Shown here one piece after another: positions 1-7,729 of a DNA stretch of 64,000 nucleotides; position 1 is the first letter of the stretch, and every line of letters begins with the position of its first letter. The position numbers were made by a program, and so were the translations under genes. The notes beneath the pieces are model-generated. The model did not search any database, was not told the origin of the DNA, and was given only the letters and a program-made list of their open reading frames with translations. This stretch comes from Williamwhitmania sp. (GTDB lineage: Bacteria; Bacteroidota; Bacteroidia; Bacteroidales; Williamwhitmaniaceae): assembly GCA_035529935.1 (NCBI GenBank), contig DATKVT010000169.1, positions 38,845 to 102,844 on the forward strand, written 5' to 3'.

Positions 1-43
1 TATTGGTAGGTTAACATCCCCCAATATACAAAATAGCAAAAAC

Positions 44-80
44 AAAAGCTGGGTTTCTCCCGTGAGAACACCCAGCTTTT
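44..80 (-). terminator. Rho-independent terminator after the outer-membrane barrel gene
   Basis: A perfect 11-bp stem (44-54 with 70-80, AAAAGCTGGGT/ACCCAGCTTTT) is extended inward by TTCTC/GAGAA with one bulged base. Read on the minus strand it is followed by a T-rich run, directly after the stop codon of the barrel gene. The A-rich other flank could let it work in both directions. Confidence 0.85.
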
Positions 81-102
81 AGTAAGCGTATATTGTTAAT
101 TA

Positions 103-1074
103 TTAAAACCCTAGAAGCACAAGGCCGATGTTGAATGGGTATACCTCCGGGCCCTTGTCATTTTCAAATAAAGCAACGGGATAGTAAGTAGCATAAAGGT
201 TGATAAATTTATATCCTATCCTAGCATGAAATCCGTACCGAAGCGTTGCTAAATTGTAGTCATTTCTATTCTTATCTTTTTGCTTTTGGCCACCAGCTTG
301 GTAAACAACCTTTGTATGCGAGCCCAACTTAACTCCGCCTATTACACCCCCCGAAATGTAAAACCTATCTTTCCCAGAAGGAACCTGAAACTCTAGTAAA
401 AGAGGAATATTGAGATAGGTCGAGGTGAGTTTCGACTTAGTTAGATTTACGCCACCATTAATGTAGCTACTGTCGGCAACCGTAACACCAGCATCATTTT
501 TCATAAGGCTAATGTTGTTGCTTAGACGAAAATTATTCACTTCCAACCCCATCCCTGTAACAATTCCCATATGCTGGTGAGCAAAAGGAACTGCATACTC
601 TAAAAAGTTAAGATTGAAGTTTATGGATTTACCAGAATTTAGATCCATAATTGCATCATCGCCTTTTAAACTCATGGACTTACTGCTTGATAGGAGACCG
701 TTTAATCCCAGCTCCACACCTGCCCAATGCGGTTCAAAGCCTTTGTTGTGCCTCCGATTCCAAAACTCATTATCCCAGTCAACGTTTTTATCCTTATCCT
801 TACCAATGGTCGTGATCTCAACGGAGGTGTTGTTTCCTTTATCGATCACGGTGAGCACTTTTTTACCAAACTTAATTTTGGTGGTATCCGACTTGCTGGA
901 TATGGTTGCAATGTTGGTGGATAAATCCAATGTGTCATGCTTGTTTTGCGGAACAAAAAGTGTGGTGTCCCTGCCCTCCAGCCTATTTAAGGTTGCTTGT
1001 GGATTATCTTGTGCAACAACACATGTAGTAACTGCAACTAAGCTGATTATTAAAGTAACGATTTTTGTTGTCAT
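103..1074 (-). CDS. PorT-like outer-membrane beta-barrel protein
   Basis: A 323-residue secreted protein. I chose the ATG at 1074 because it starts a clear signal peptide (MTTKIV, hydrophobic core, cleavage near VVAQ-DN); an upstream in-frame start at 1119 would bury the signal behind 15 polar residues and overlap the likely promoter. After the signal comes a low-complexity polar stretch (about residues 25-110), then alternating amphipathic strands rich in G, Y and F, ending in a terminal phenylalanine (VLLGF) as expected of an outer-membrane barrel. It resembles the OMP_b-brl_2/PorT-type fold, but no substrate can be deduced. It lies downstream of a sigma/anti-sigma pair and has its own ECF-type promoter, so it is probably a target of that sigma factor. 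Confidence 0.7.
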   Translation of the reverse strand: MTTKIVTLIISLVAVTTCVVAQDNPQATLNRLEGRDTTLFVPQNKHDTLDLSTNIATISSKSDTTKIKFGKKVLTVIDKGNNTSVEITTIGKDKDKNVDWDNEFWNRRHNKGFEPHWAGVELGLNGLLSSSKSMSLKGDDAIMDLNSGKSINFNLNFLEYAVPFAHQHMGIVTGMGLEVNNFRLSNNISLMKNDAGVTVADSSYINGGVNLTKSKLTSTYLNIPLLLEFQVPSGKDRFYISGGVIGGVKLGSHTKVVYQAGGQKQKDKNRNDYNLATLRYGFHARIGYKFINLYATYYPVALFENDKGPEVYPFNIGLVLLGF

Positions 1075-1110
1075 AGCAATTAGTTTTAATTGTTCTGTAT
1101 TTATCCGTGC

Positions 1111-1138
1111 GACGCACAACCACCATTAAAAGTTACAG
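1111..1138 (-). promoter_or_regulatory. Putative ECF-sigma promoter of the barrel gene
   Basis: On the minus strand, CTGTAACTTTT (1128-1138) is followed by TGCGTC (1111-1116), with 17 bases between GTAAC and CGTC. The same two blocks occur before the sigma gene at 2811-2837. Spacing and the AAC/CGTC pair resemble -35/-10 elements of ECF sigma factors. The barrel ATG lies 37 bases downstream. No TAnnTTTG housekeeping element is present here. Confidence 0.6.
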
Positions 1139-1200
1139 AGTAAAAATTTTTCTTGCCTCTCAAGTGAATTTATAGCTAGAGAAAAAGCTAATAGACGAAG

Positions 1201-2298
1201 CTATAAAGTTTTTGAAATAGCGAGTAACTTTGTATCAATGCTGATTTTTTTGAGATTACCTTCTGCATCATATTGCTTATCGACTTTTACAGGGAATCCA
1301 AAAATTCGAGCAATTCCGCTAATACTTGCTTGAGCATACTCCCATGCACGTGCTTTCCCTACCGCCTTTTTAACCTGCTTCTGATCAATCCCCGCGGCAT
1401 TCGAAACCTTCTCTGCGAGGAATTCTCCAACGGTTTGGTAATTAGCAGGAGTTGATTTAACCTCTATCGGACGAATTTTTATTACCCTAGGGGTTGTAGC
1501 CAGAAGGCTTGGATTATTAATCACCACCTTGGGAGTTATTGGACTAAGTTCGGCAACCTCGATGTCGGACCTTACAACCGCCTTCCTTTCAAGGTTAGGT
1601 TGAGATGCTTCCGCCATTTTCAATCCATTCGCACGCGTTGAACGAATCTTCAAAGCGCCAGATTGAGAACGATTACTGGCGAAACGATTGTCCACATGAA
1701 CTTCTGTAGAACTAGACTTTGACGACAATTTTATAGCCAAGTTCTGCTCAATAGGAGCTGAGGCACTAGCAATAACTCTCTGCTGTTGATGATCTCTCCA
1801 AACAGGAATAGTAAAAATTAATAACACTGCAGCAACGGAAGCCGCAGCATAATACCAACGGAGGTGCTGATTACCAACAATATCGAAACGTTTTAATGAT
1901 TTCTTATAGGGATAGGAAATGTTCTCAGGTAAAAGCTTGACCCTTTCGAACAGAGCCGCTTCAGTAGAAAGCTCACCCGGTTTCTCACATATCCTTTTAA
2001 GTTCAGATAATTCAGAATTTGATGCATCGCCTTCGAGACGCGCAACACAAAGCCAGGAAAACTCATCAAACTCTTCACCCACAAAAACGACCTTTTTCAA
2101 CCGCACTTTTTCAGTAAAAACATCTTTCCCTTGCGAAAGTATTGGCATGTCAACATTACTCATCGAGAGGTATTCATCTAGTAGATCATGATTCTCCTCC
2201 ATAAAGGCCAATAGTTCATCGGCTTCCCTTTCGGAGAGCCGTCCCTCCGAAAAGTCAATCAACGTTGTTCTGTAGTTATGTCGATTAATGTTAGCCAT
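1201..2298 (-). CDS. Membrane-anchored protein in anti-sigma position
   Basis: A 365-residue protein beginning five bases after the stop codon of the ECF sigma gene, so the two are surely co-transcribed. The acidic N-terminal about 145 residues should be cytoplasmic; the opening segment (FSEGRLSEREADELLAFM) resembles the sigma-binding start of many Bacteroidetes anti-sigma factors. One transmembrane helix follows at about 146-167 (YYAAASVAAVLLIFTI), then a basic, Ser/Thr-rich periplasmic region of about 200 residues. I see neither a zinc-binding HxxxCxxC motif nor a FecR domain. The role as anti-sigma factor is inferred from topology and position; the periplasmic part is unrecognised. Confidence 0.6.
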   Translation of the reverse strand: MANINRHNYRTTLIDFSEGRLSEREADELLAFMEENHDLLDEYLSMSNVDMPILSQGKDVFTEKVRLKKVVFVGEEFDEFSWLCVARLEGDASNSELSELKRICEKPGELSTEAALFERVKLLPENISYPYKKSLKRFDIVGNQHLRWYYAAASVAAVLLIFTIPVWRDHQQQRVIASASAPIEQNLAIKLSSKSSSTEVHVDNRFASNRSQSGALKIRSTRANGLKMAEASQPNLERKAVVRSDIEVAELSPITPKVVINNPSLLATTPRVIKIRPIEVKSTPANYQTVGEFLAEKVSNAAGIDQKQVKKAVGKARAWEYAQASISGIARIFGFPVKVDKQYDAEGNLKKISIDTKLLAISKTL

Positions 2299-2303
2299 AG
2301 CAA

Positions 2304-2789
2304 CTATATTACCATCTCCAAACTTCCAATGTATGTTTTAAGAAAAACCCTTGCTCTGTAAATATAAACCTTTACCTGTGATTCGTTTAGTCCAGTTATC
2401 TCACCTATCTCTTCATATGAGTAGCCCTCATAGTCCCGCAGCAAAATTACGTTGCGCTGAATTTCTGGTAGCTGTTGAACTGCTCTGTGAAGCAGCTCGT
2501 TAATGTCAGAGTAATGTTCGCTATGTGACATATCTTCCGAAGGAGCCGCCTCCATTCCAACGAGCCGCTTCTCCTTTCGAATTAAGTCAATCATTGTGTG
2601 GTAGGCAATGCTAAAAAGATATGGTTTTGATTTCTCAAAGGAAACCTCACCCACTTTAACCCACAATTTTTCAAAGGAATCCTGTACAACGTCTTTCGCC
2701 TTATCTTCATCCTTAATGTTTTTAAGAATAAAGCGATAAACATTATCAGCATATAGGTCCACGCAAAGGTTGTACTCCTTAGTATTCAT
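2304..2789 (-). CDS. RNA polymerase ECF-type sigma-70 factor
   Basis: A 161-residue protein of normal length for group IV sigma factors. Region 2 is visible in the first 80 residues (DEDKAKDVVQDSFEKLW, then YLFSIAYHTMIDLIRK), which contacts the -10 element and core polymerase. Region 4 covers about 95-155 with LPEIQRNVILLRDYEGYSYEEIG and the helix-turn-helix LNESQVKVYIYRAR. Regions 1 and 3 are absent. It is followed by a membrane protein in the anti-sigma position and preceded by an ECF-type promoter, which implies autoregulation. The inducing signal is unknown; neighbours suggest envelope state. Confidence 0.93.
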   Translation of the reverse strand: MNTKEYNLCVDLYADNVYRFILKNIKDEDKAKDVVQDSFEKLWVKVGEVSFEKSKPYLFSIAYHTMIDLIRKEKRLVGMEAAPSEDMSHSEHYSDINELLHRAVQQLPEIQRNVILLRDYEGYSYEEIGEITGLNESQVKVYIYRARVFLKTYIGSLEMVI

Positions 2790-2810
2790 CTTTTAGCAAA
2801 TCATGGTTAG

Positions 2811-2837
2811 GACGCATAACTTTTCGAAAAGTTACAG
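2811..2837 (-). promoter_or_regulatory. Putative autoregulated ECF-sigma promoter
   Basis: On the minus strand, CTGTAACTTTT (2827-2837) and TGCGTC (2811-2816) are separated so that 16 bases lie between GTAAC and CGTC. The sigma ATG is 22 bases downstream. The 11-base upstream block and 6-base downstream block are identical to those before the barrel gene at 1111-1138. A self-complementary CTTTTCGAAAAG lies within the spacer. Confidence 0.6.
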
Positions 2838-2994
2838 CGAATTCTTACTATTCTCAACATGTTTTTAAAATCGCCTATAAAGCAGAGGTCTGTTGATCTA
2901 TGACCATATATAAAAACTAATTAGAAATGAATTGGATGCACCAGAAATCTACAAAAAAGTTAATTTTACCCCAAAACTCAATAAAACCAATGAC

Positions 2995-3789
2995 ATGAAA
3001 AGAATTTCGAGCCTATTAATTCTGGCTGTGGTGGTAGCATCGTGCAACAAAGCACCTCAACCTGCAACTGTAAGCACATGCGATACAACACAGAACAACT
3101 TACTTTTACCGGTGGTTTGGTATCAGGCCTCAGCAGAAATGGAGGCGCTTTACATTCAAGGCTTCAATATTGCCAAAATGCAGCTGGCTGAGATCGTAAA
3201 AAAAGAAAAAGGCAAGCTCGCCGTTGTGGTAGACATTGACGAAACCATGCTTAACAATAGCCCACTTGAGGCCGAATTTATCAAGCAAAACAAAGGGTAT
3301 AGCAAAGCTTTTTGGAACGAATGGACATCGAAGGCTTCAGCGAAAGCAACTCCCGGGTCGGTTGAATTTGCAAATTATGCCAAGAGTAAGGGCGTTGAAA
3401 TATTTTACATCTCCAACCGCGACAGCTCCGAACTTGGCGTAACCATTGCCAATCTAAAAAGCGTTGGATTTCCTTATGCTGATTCCCTACACTGCCTGTT
3501 CAAAACAAACACCAGCGATAAGGAATCCCGTCGCCAAAAAGTTGCTCATACCCACAAAATTATTCTACTTATCGGCGACAACCTTGGCGACTTTGCTGAA
3601 GTATTCGACCTCAGGCGTGGAAATTTTGGAAAGGAAGACGTTGACAGCCTAAAAGCCTTGTTTGGCAGTCGGTATATCATTCTTCCTAACCCAATGTATG
3701 GCGACTGGGACAGAGCCCTCGCCCGTGGAAAGAAACTTACTACTTGCGAAAAAGACAGCGCAAGACGAAGCGTTCTTAAAGGTTTTTAA
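2995..3789 (+). CDS. e(P4)-family class C acid phosphatase lipoprotein
   Basis: A 264-residue lipoprotein. I chose the ATG at 2995 because it gives a lipoprotein signal with lipobox VVAS-C17; an earlier in-frame TTG at 2932 would only add a polar leader. The HAD phosphatase motif I is VVDIDETMLNNS (D80 nucleophile, D82), motif II lies in FYISNRDS, and the last acidic motif is LLIGDNLGD (D195, D199). This is the DDDD signature of the e(P4) family, whose members hydrolyse phosphomonoesters such as NMN and other 5'-nucleotides at the outer membrane. It is a single-gene unit ending in a shared terminator with the convergent kinase gene. Confidence 0.9.
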   Translation: MKRISSLLILAVVVASCNKAPQPATVSTCDTTQNNLLLPVVWYQASAEMEALYIQGFNIAKMQLAEIVKKEKGKLAVVVDIDETMLNNSPLEAEFIKQNKGYSKAFWNEWTSKASAKATPGSVEFANYAKSKGVEIFYISNRDSSELGVTIANLKSVGFPYADSLHCLFKTNTSDKESRRQKVAHTHKIILLIGDNLGDFAEVFDLRRGNFGKEDVDSLKALFGSRYIILPNPMYGDWDRALARGKKLTTCEKDSARRSVLKGF

Positions 3790-3810
3790 AGGTTCCTCTT
3801 TCGATTAAGA

Positions 3811-3836
3811 AAGGCCTCCAGTGCGAGGCCTTTTTT
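3811..3836. terminator. Bidirectional terminator between convergent genes
   Basis: An 8-bp stem AAGGCCTC/GAGGCCTT with a 6-base loop is followed by six T on the plus strand. The minus-strand kinase gene stops at 3835, so its stop codon touches the T run and the hairpin can also serve it. Confidence 0.85.
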
Positions 3837-6800
3837 AGTTTCGCAAGATGGTATCGAGCTCGGCAACCAAATGTGATAATCGAATTGGCTTAGTAAACAA
3901 TCCATCGAAGCCAGAACGGCTAATTTTTTCGCGCTCCTCCTCATCGGCAAAGGCAGTTTGGCAAAATACGGGGATGTTGCTATTCATCGACTTAATTTGA
4001 TGCGTGGCCTGGTAGCCATCCATCGTCGGCATCCTAAGGTCCATAAGGATGACGTCAATCCCTGGATTCTTTCTAAAAGCATCGACTGCCTCCACCCCAT
4101 TTTTTGCCCACAGCACTCTTGCTCTGGAATCTTTAAACGCGGCTCGCAGCAAATAAAAATTCTCCTCCAAATCGTCAACAACCAAAATCTGCTTGCCCGT
4201 CCACACAGGTGGTTTGTTGATTGCTAGATGCTTCTCTGTTGTAAATTTTGCATCCACAAACACAAGCGGGATGGTGAAGTAAAAGGATGTTCCACTGCCG
4301 AGAGCCGACTGAAACCATACTTCTCCATTCAGCTGCTTTATCATTTTCTTACAAAGAGGTAGTCCAATGCCAAGGCCACCGCTCTCGTTTGACGGGGAAG
4401 CGCCAGGTGTAAATGGGTGAAAAAGGTGAGATTGCTTCTCGTCAGATATGCCAACGCCAGAATCAACCACATAAAAAAGAAGATTATAGGGATCTTTTAG
4501 CGTATATCCAAACTCCACAAATCCATTGGTGGTAAATCTTAGGGCGTTGGTAAGCAAATTCTCTAGGATGTGCCTAAGTCGGTATCCATCGGTAAGAATA
4601 TTCATTTCTGAATCGGCCAACTCCTGCTTAATAGAAAGTTTAACGCTGTTAGATACCAAGCCCTGCTCAAATAAATCTGCGTAAACATTTTCCATAATTT
4701 CGTTAAGCCTACAAGGAGCGTTAACAACCTTAAACTGCCCTGTTTCCAACTTGGAAAGATCGATGGTATTTTCAATAGTACGCAAAAGATGGCTACTGTT
4801 TTGGTTGATTATCGAAAGGAAACGCTCTCGGTCATCCTGGCTCAAGTCAGGCGAGGCAAGCAGGGTGTTAAACCCAACAATGGCATTCAGGGGAGTACGA
4901 ATCTCGTGTGAGATATTGGCCAGAAAAGCCATCTTAAGTCTGTCAGACTCTTCGGCTCGCTCCTTTGCTATCCGAAGCTCGTTCTCATATTCCTTCCTCA
5001 AAGATATGTCCTCTGAAATGATGAGAATATGCTGAATTATTCCGTTTCGATCTTTAACGGGTGAAATGCTGGCCGTAATCCAGATTTCTTTGCCATCCTT
5101 TTTGTATGAAATCATCTCTCCACGCCAGGTATTTCCAGCAAGAACAGTTGATAGAATTTTATCCACAAATTTTTGATCTTGGCCTGGAAAAAAGCAAGAA
5201 GAAAGGTTCATACCTCCTGATTCCGCGTCGGAAAATCCGGTGATTTCAGTAAATGCAGGATTTACCAACTCAACAATGCCATTTACATTAGCAAGCACCA
5301 GCGAAACTGGTGATGCATTAATTGCCTTAGAAAGGATGCGTAACATTCGCTCCGCCTCAACACGTGCTGTAATATCTACGCTTATTCCTCCTATTCGAAT
5401 GCTTTCGTCAATACCTCGAAAAAGAAATTTTTGAGTATGAAAGCTGCGTTCATTTCCAAAACGATCTATAAGTTTTTCCTCAACAACCACTTTGCCATCA
5501 CGCAACACCACCTCATCTTCAACTTGCCAACGTAACCGCACCTCCTCCGGTATCATGTCAGGTGACCGATTCCCATCCGCTAGTTCCCCAAAAGAATTAT
5601 CCATCAGCTGATTTTGATAGATCATTTTCTGTTCTGGTGTTTTTATGAATACACCAACGGTAAGGTTATCTAAAAAAGCATCGTGGAGACGTTCTGTTTT
5701 AAGGAGAATTTCTTCGGCATTCATCCTTTCAGTAATGTCCTTGGTGTCTTCAATAATACCAAGAAATTCATCGCGTTCACCCAAGAATGGTACAAGTGTA
5801 TGAATGCACCTTATTTTTTTACCTGACTTATGAAAGGAAACCTCGTCAAACTCGACCACGTTTTCACCCGCCAATATTTTTTCAATGGAGCAGTCGGCAG
5901 TATGGCAGAATCGACAAGGGAAAGTATCATAGCACTTTTTGCCCTCGACATCCTCCCTGTTTAGACCAAATATTTTACAATAAGCGTCGTTAACTCGAAC
6001 AACATCATGGTTGGGATCAATAATCCGCAGTCCATTTGCCGTGGAGTTAAATATTTGTTTCAGCTCAGTATTGGCATCAATAATTTCCTTCGACCTACAG
6101 CTAACTTCTCGCTCCACGTTATTTTTTAAATCCTGAATAACTCCAAGGGGAAGACGAAACAACAACCTTAACAGGAAAAAGAGCAGGACTAGAAAAAATG
6201 AGGAAAAGCCAAACAACCACCACAAATATGCTCGGTAATCCTTGTTGACCGCGCTTGTATCGACAGCAAAAAAGATGGTGCAAATTTTTTGTCCACTATA
6301 GCTGTTCACGGTAAAAAATGGAAAAATAGAGTAATATCGATCACCCCAATATGCTATCTGATTAGCATTAACCCCATTACTTGTGAAGGATGAAAGGAAG
6401 AGAGAATCGCTTCCATAACCACGGAGATAACCCTTGTTACCATTATCAATGGGCATGAATCCTGATTCGCCTTTGTTTATTAATTTTTGAGGGAAGACGC
6501 TACAGAGTTTAAGATTCAGCGAATCGGTTAATTGTCGAACAAAGCCTTCGTCGCGAAGGCCAAGTCTTACAAATCCAGCCACCCGATTTCGATAAATAAT
6601 AGGGCTTGAAATAAAATAGTAAAACCCCTTGGGGCCTAAACTATACCCGCTACAATTGGGGGGAGAACTTATGTCATTTAACCGCAGAATAATCCCACTA
6701 TCAAGGGTTGTCTCAAGTGAATCGTTGAAGCCAACAACTAAATTACCAGCTGAATTATAGAAATCCAAGAATATCTCATCTTGGCCCTTTCTGTTCATCC

Positions 6801-7134
6801 AGCTAAAACTCGGCTGAACCGCCAAAAAAATCTTTGCCGTATTTTCCTCAGACAGTGCAGCAGCAATCGTTGAAGATTTAGCATAATCCTCCACCATTCG
6901 AGAATACTTGAAGGAAGAGAATTGCAGGACACCGCGCATCTCCGATTTTGCCCTGTCTGCCGTCTGATTAATTACCCACTGTCGGTACTGGTGTTTGGTT
7001 TTAACCCCGTTAACAACAAAAACTGCAACCAATAAGGCAAAAAAAATCATTACCATTAAGGTTGCCTTTCGTTCAAACGAACGGTCAACCTTAAAAAAAA
7101 TTCTTTTCAAAGCTGATGGGTGATAGTGAAACAA
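3835..7134 (-). CDS. Multi-PAS hybrid sensor histidine kinase with receiver domain
   Basis: A 1099-residue membrane kinase. TM1 lies at about 25-43 and TM2 at about 303-327, enclosing a 260-residue periplasmic sensor that resembles no domain I can name. Three cytoplasmic PAS domains follow (about 350-475, 480-605, 610-730). The first holds a four-cysteine cluster C401-x5-C407-x2-C410-x4-C415. The phosphoacceptor H743 lies in SHEIRTPLNAI, then the HATPase domain (ENLLTNALRF, DSGVGISDEKQ, GGLGIGLPLCKK). A C-terminal receiver carries D1032 in LMDLRMPTMDG and a late lysine (LFTKPI). No Hpt or DNA-binding output is attached, so it must pass phosphate to a separate partner or act through the receiver. 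It is last in the cluster yciH - surface protease - cyclo-ligase - kinase. Confidence 0.93.
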   Translation of the reverse strand: MFHYHPSALKRIFFKVDRSFERKATLMVMIFFALLVAVFVVNGVKTKHQYRQWVINQTADRAKSEMRGVLQFSSFKYSRMVEDYAKSSTIAAALSEENTAKIFLAVQPSFSWMNRKGQDEIFLDFYNSAGNLVVGFNDSLETTLDSGIILRLNDISSPPNCSGYSLGPKGFYYFISSPIIYRNRVAGFVRLGLRDEGFVRQLTDSLNLKLCSVFPQKLINKGESGFMPIDNGNKGYLRGYGSDSLFLSSFTSNGVNANQIAYWGDRYYSIFPFFTVNSYSGQKICTIFFAVDTSAVNKDYRAYLWWLFGFSSFFLVLLFFLLRLLFRLPLGVIQDLKNNVEREVSCRSKEIIDANTELKQIFNSTANGLRIIDPNHDVVRVNDAYCKIFGLNREDVEGKKCYDTFPCRFCHTADCSIEKILAGENVVEFDEVSFHKSGKKIRCIHTLVPFLGERDEFLGIIEDTKDITERMNAEEILLKTERLHDAFLDNLTVGVFIKTPEQKMIYQNQLMDNSFGELADGNRSPDMIPEEVRLRWQVEDEVVLRDGKVVVEEKLIDRFGNERSFHTQKFLFRGIDESIRIGGISVDITARVEAERMLRILSKAINASPVSLVLANVNGIVELVNPAFTEITGFSDAESGGMNLSSCFFPGQDQKFVDKILSTVLAGNTWRGEMISYKKDGKEIWITASISPVKDRNGIIQHILIISEDISLRKEYENELRIAKERAEESDRLKMAFLANISHEIRTPLNAIVGFNTLLASPDLSQDDRERFLSIINQNSSHLLRTIENTIDLSKLETGQFKVVNAPCRLNEIMENVYADLFEQGLVSNSVKLSIKQELADSEMNILTDGYRLRHILENLLTNALRFTTNGFVEFGYTLKDPYNLLFYVVDSGVGISDEKQSHLFHPFTPGASPSNESGGLGIGLPLCKKMIKQLNGEVWFQSALGSGTSFYFTIPLVFVDAKFTTEKHLAINKPPVWTGKQILVVDDLEENFYLLRAAFKDSRARVLWAKNGVEAVDAFRKNPGIDVILMDLRMPTMDGYQATHQIKSMNSNIPVFCQTAFADEEEREKISRSGFDGLFTKPIRLSHLVAELDTILRN

Positions 7135-7169
7135 AAAAATGTTGGTACAATATCGCAGCTAATCTGCAA

Positions 7170-7721
7170 TTATGCAACAATAACCCGATCCATCTTTACA
7201 TCAAACTCATCAACTGGAACATTATCAACAAGCTGCTCCAAAAAACAAACACCAACCTTAAAAAATCCAGAAGTACGAAGCAGCTTATCATAAAATGCCT
7301 TACCTCTGCCAAGTCTGTTGTTCTCACAGTCGAAAGCCAAACCGGGAATAATTGCAAAGTCAATTTCATCTGGCGAAACAAGTGGACCTTGATGCGGCTC
7401 CATGATTCCAAAACTACCACTCTTTTGAAGCCTTCCATCAGGAAAATATTCTCTAAGGTCAAGTGTGTCTCCATTAACTACTGGCAAAACAATTCTCTTT
7501 TTCGCGATCCACGATTGAAGGAAAGATAGCGTTTGAACCTCGTCAGGAAGTGCCATATAGGCCAATATTGTATTCGCCTCCTGAAACTCAGTCATCAACT
7601 CTAATTGCCGATGAATGGCTGTCGATTTTTCAGCAATCTGAAGTGGAGTCATCGCTCTCTTTATTGTTTTAATCTCCCGCCGAAGAAGATCCTTTTTCCT
7701 AGTGATACTATTGTTGTCCAT
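7170..7721 (-). CDS. 5-formyltetrahydrofolate cyclo-ligase
   Basis: A 183-residue enzyme, the normal size for the family. It converts 5-formyl-THF to 5,10-methenyl-THF using ATP, returning a storage and inhibitory folate to one-carbon metabolism. Visible hallmarks are the N-terminal helix with basic residues (KKDLLRREIK), the central LAYMALPDEVQT segment, the substrate loop GSFGIMEPHQG, and the C-terminal PGLAFDCENNRLGRGKAFYDKLL, which matches the conserved D-x-x-G-x-R-L-G-x-G-x-G-x-Y-D signature with K in place of one G. It lies 8 bases after the surface protease gene and 35 before the hybrid kinase; I see no functional link with either. Confidence 0.92.
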   Translation of the reverse strand: MDNNSITRKKDLLRREIKTIKRAMTPLQIAEKSTAIHRQLELMTEFQEANTILAYMALPDEVQTLSFLQSWIAKKRIVLPVVNGDTLDLREYFPDGRLQKSGSFGIMEPHQGPLVSPDEIDFAIIPGLAFDCENNRLGRGKAFYDKLLRTSGFFKVGVCFLEQLVDNVPVDEFDVKMDRVIVA

Positions 7722-7729
7722 CTACATTT

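Noticed and set aside
614..1129. A 171-codon open frame opposite the barrel gene
   Set aside because: The translated product is Ser/Leu-rich with no domain, and the minus-strand gene has signal peptide, barrel features, promoter and terminator.
5159..5167. A DnaA-box-like TTATCCACA
   Set aside because: It is a single copy inside the coding region of the hybrid kinase, with no cluster or AT-rich unwinding element nearby, so chance is the likeliest cause.
5890..5934. CxxCH heme-c motif (CRFCH) in the hybrid kinase
   Set aside because: The segment lies after TM2 in the cytoplasm, where c-type heme attachment does not take place; a four-cysteine site explains it better.
7116..7529. A 137-codon open frame opposite the cyclo-ligase gene
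   Set aside because: It is antisense to a clear folate enzyme and shows no family features.
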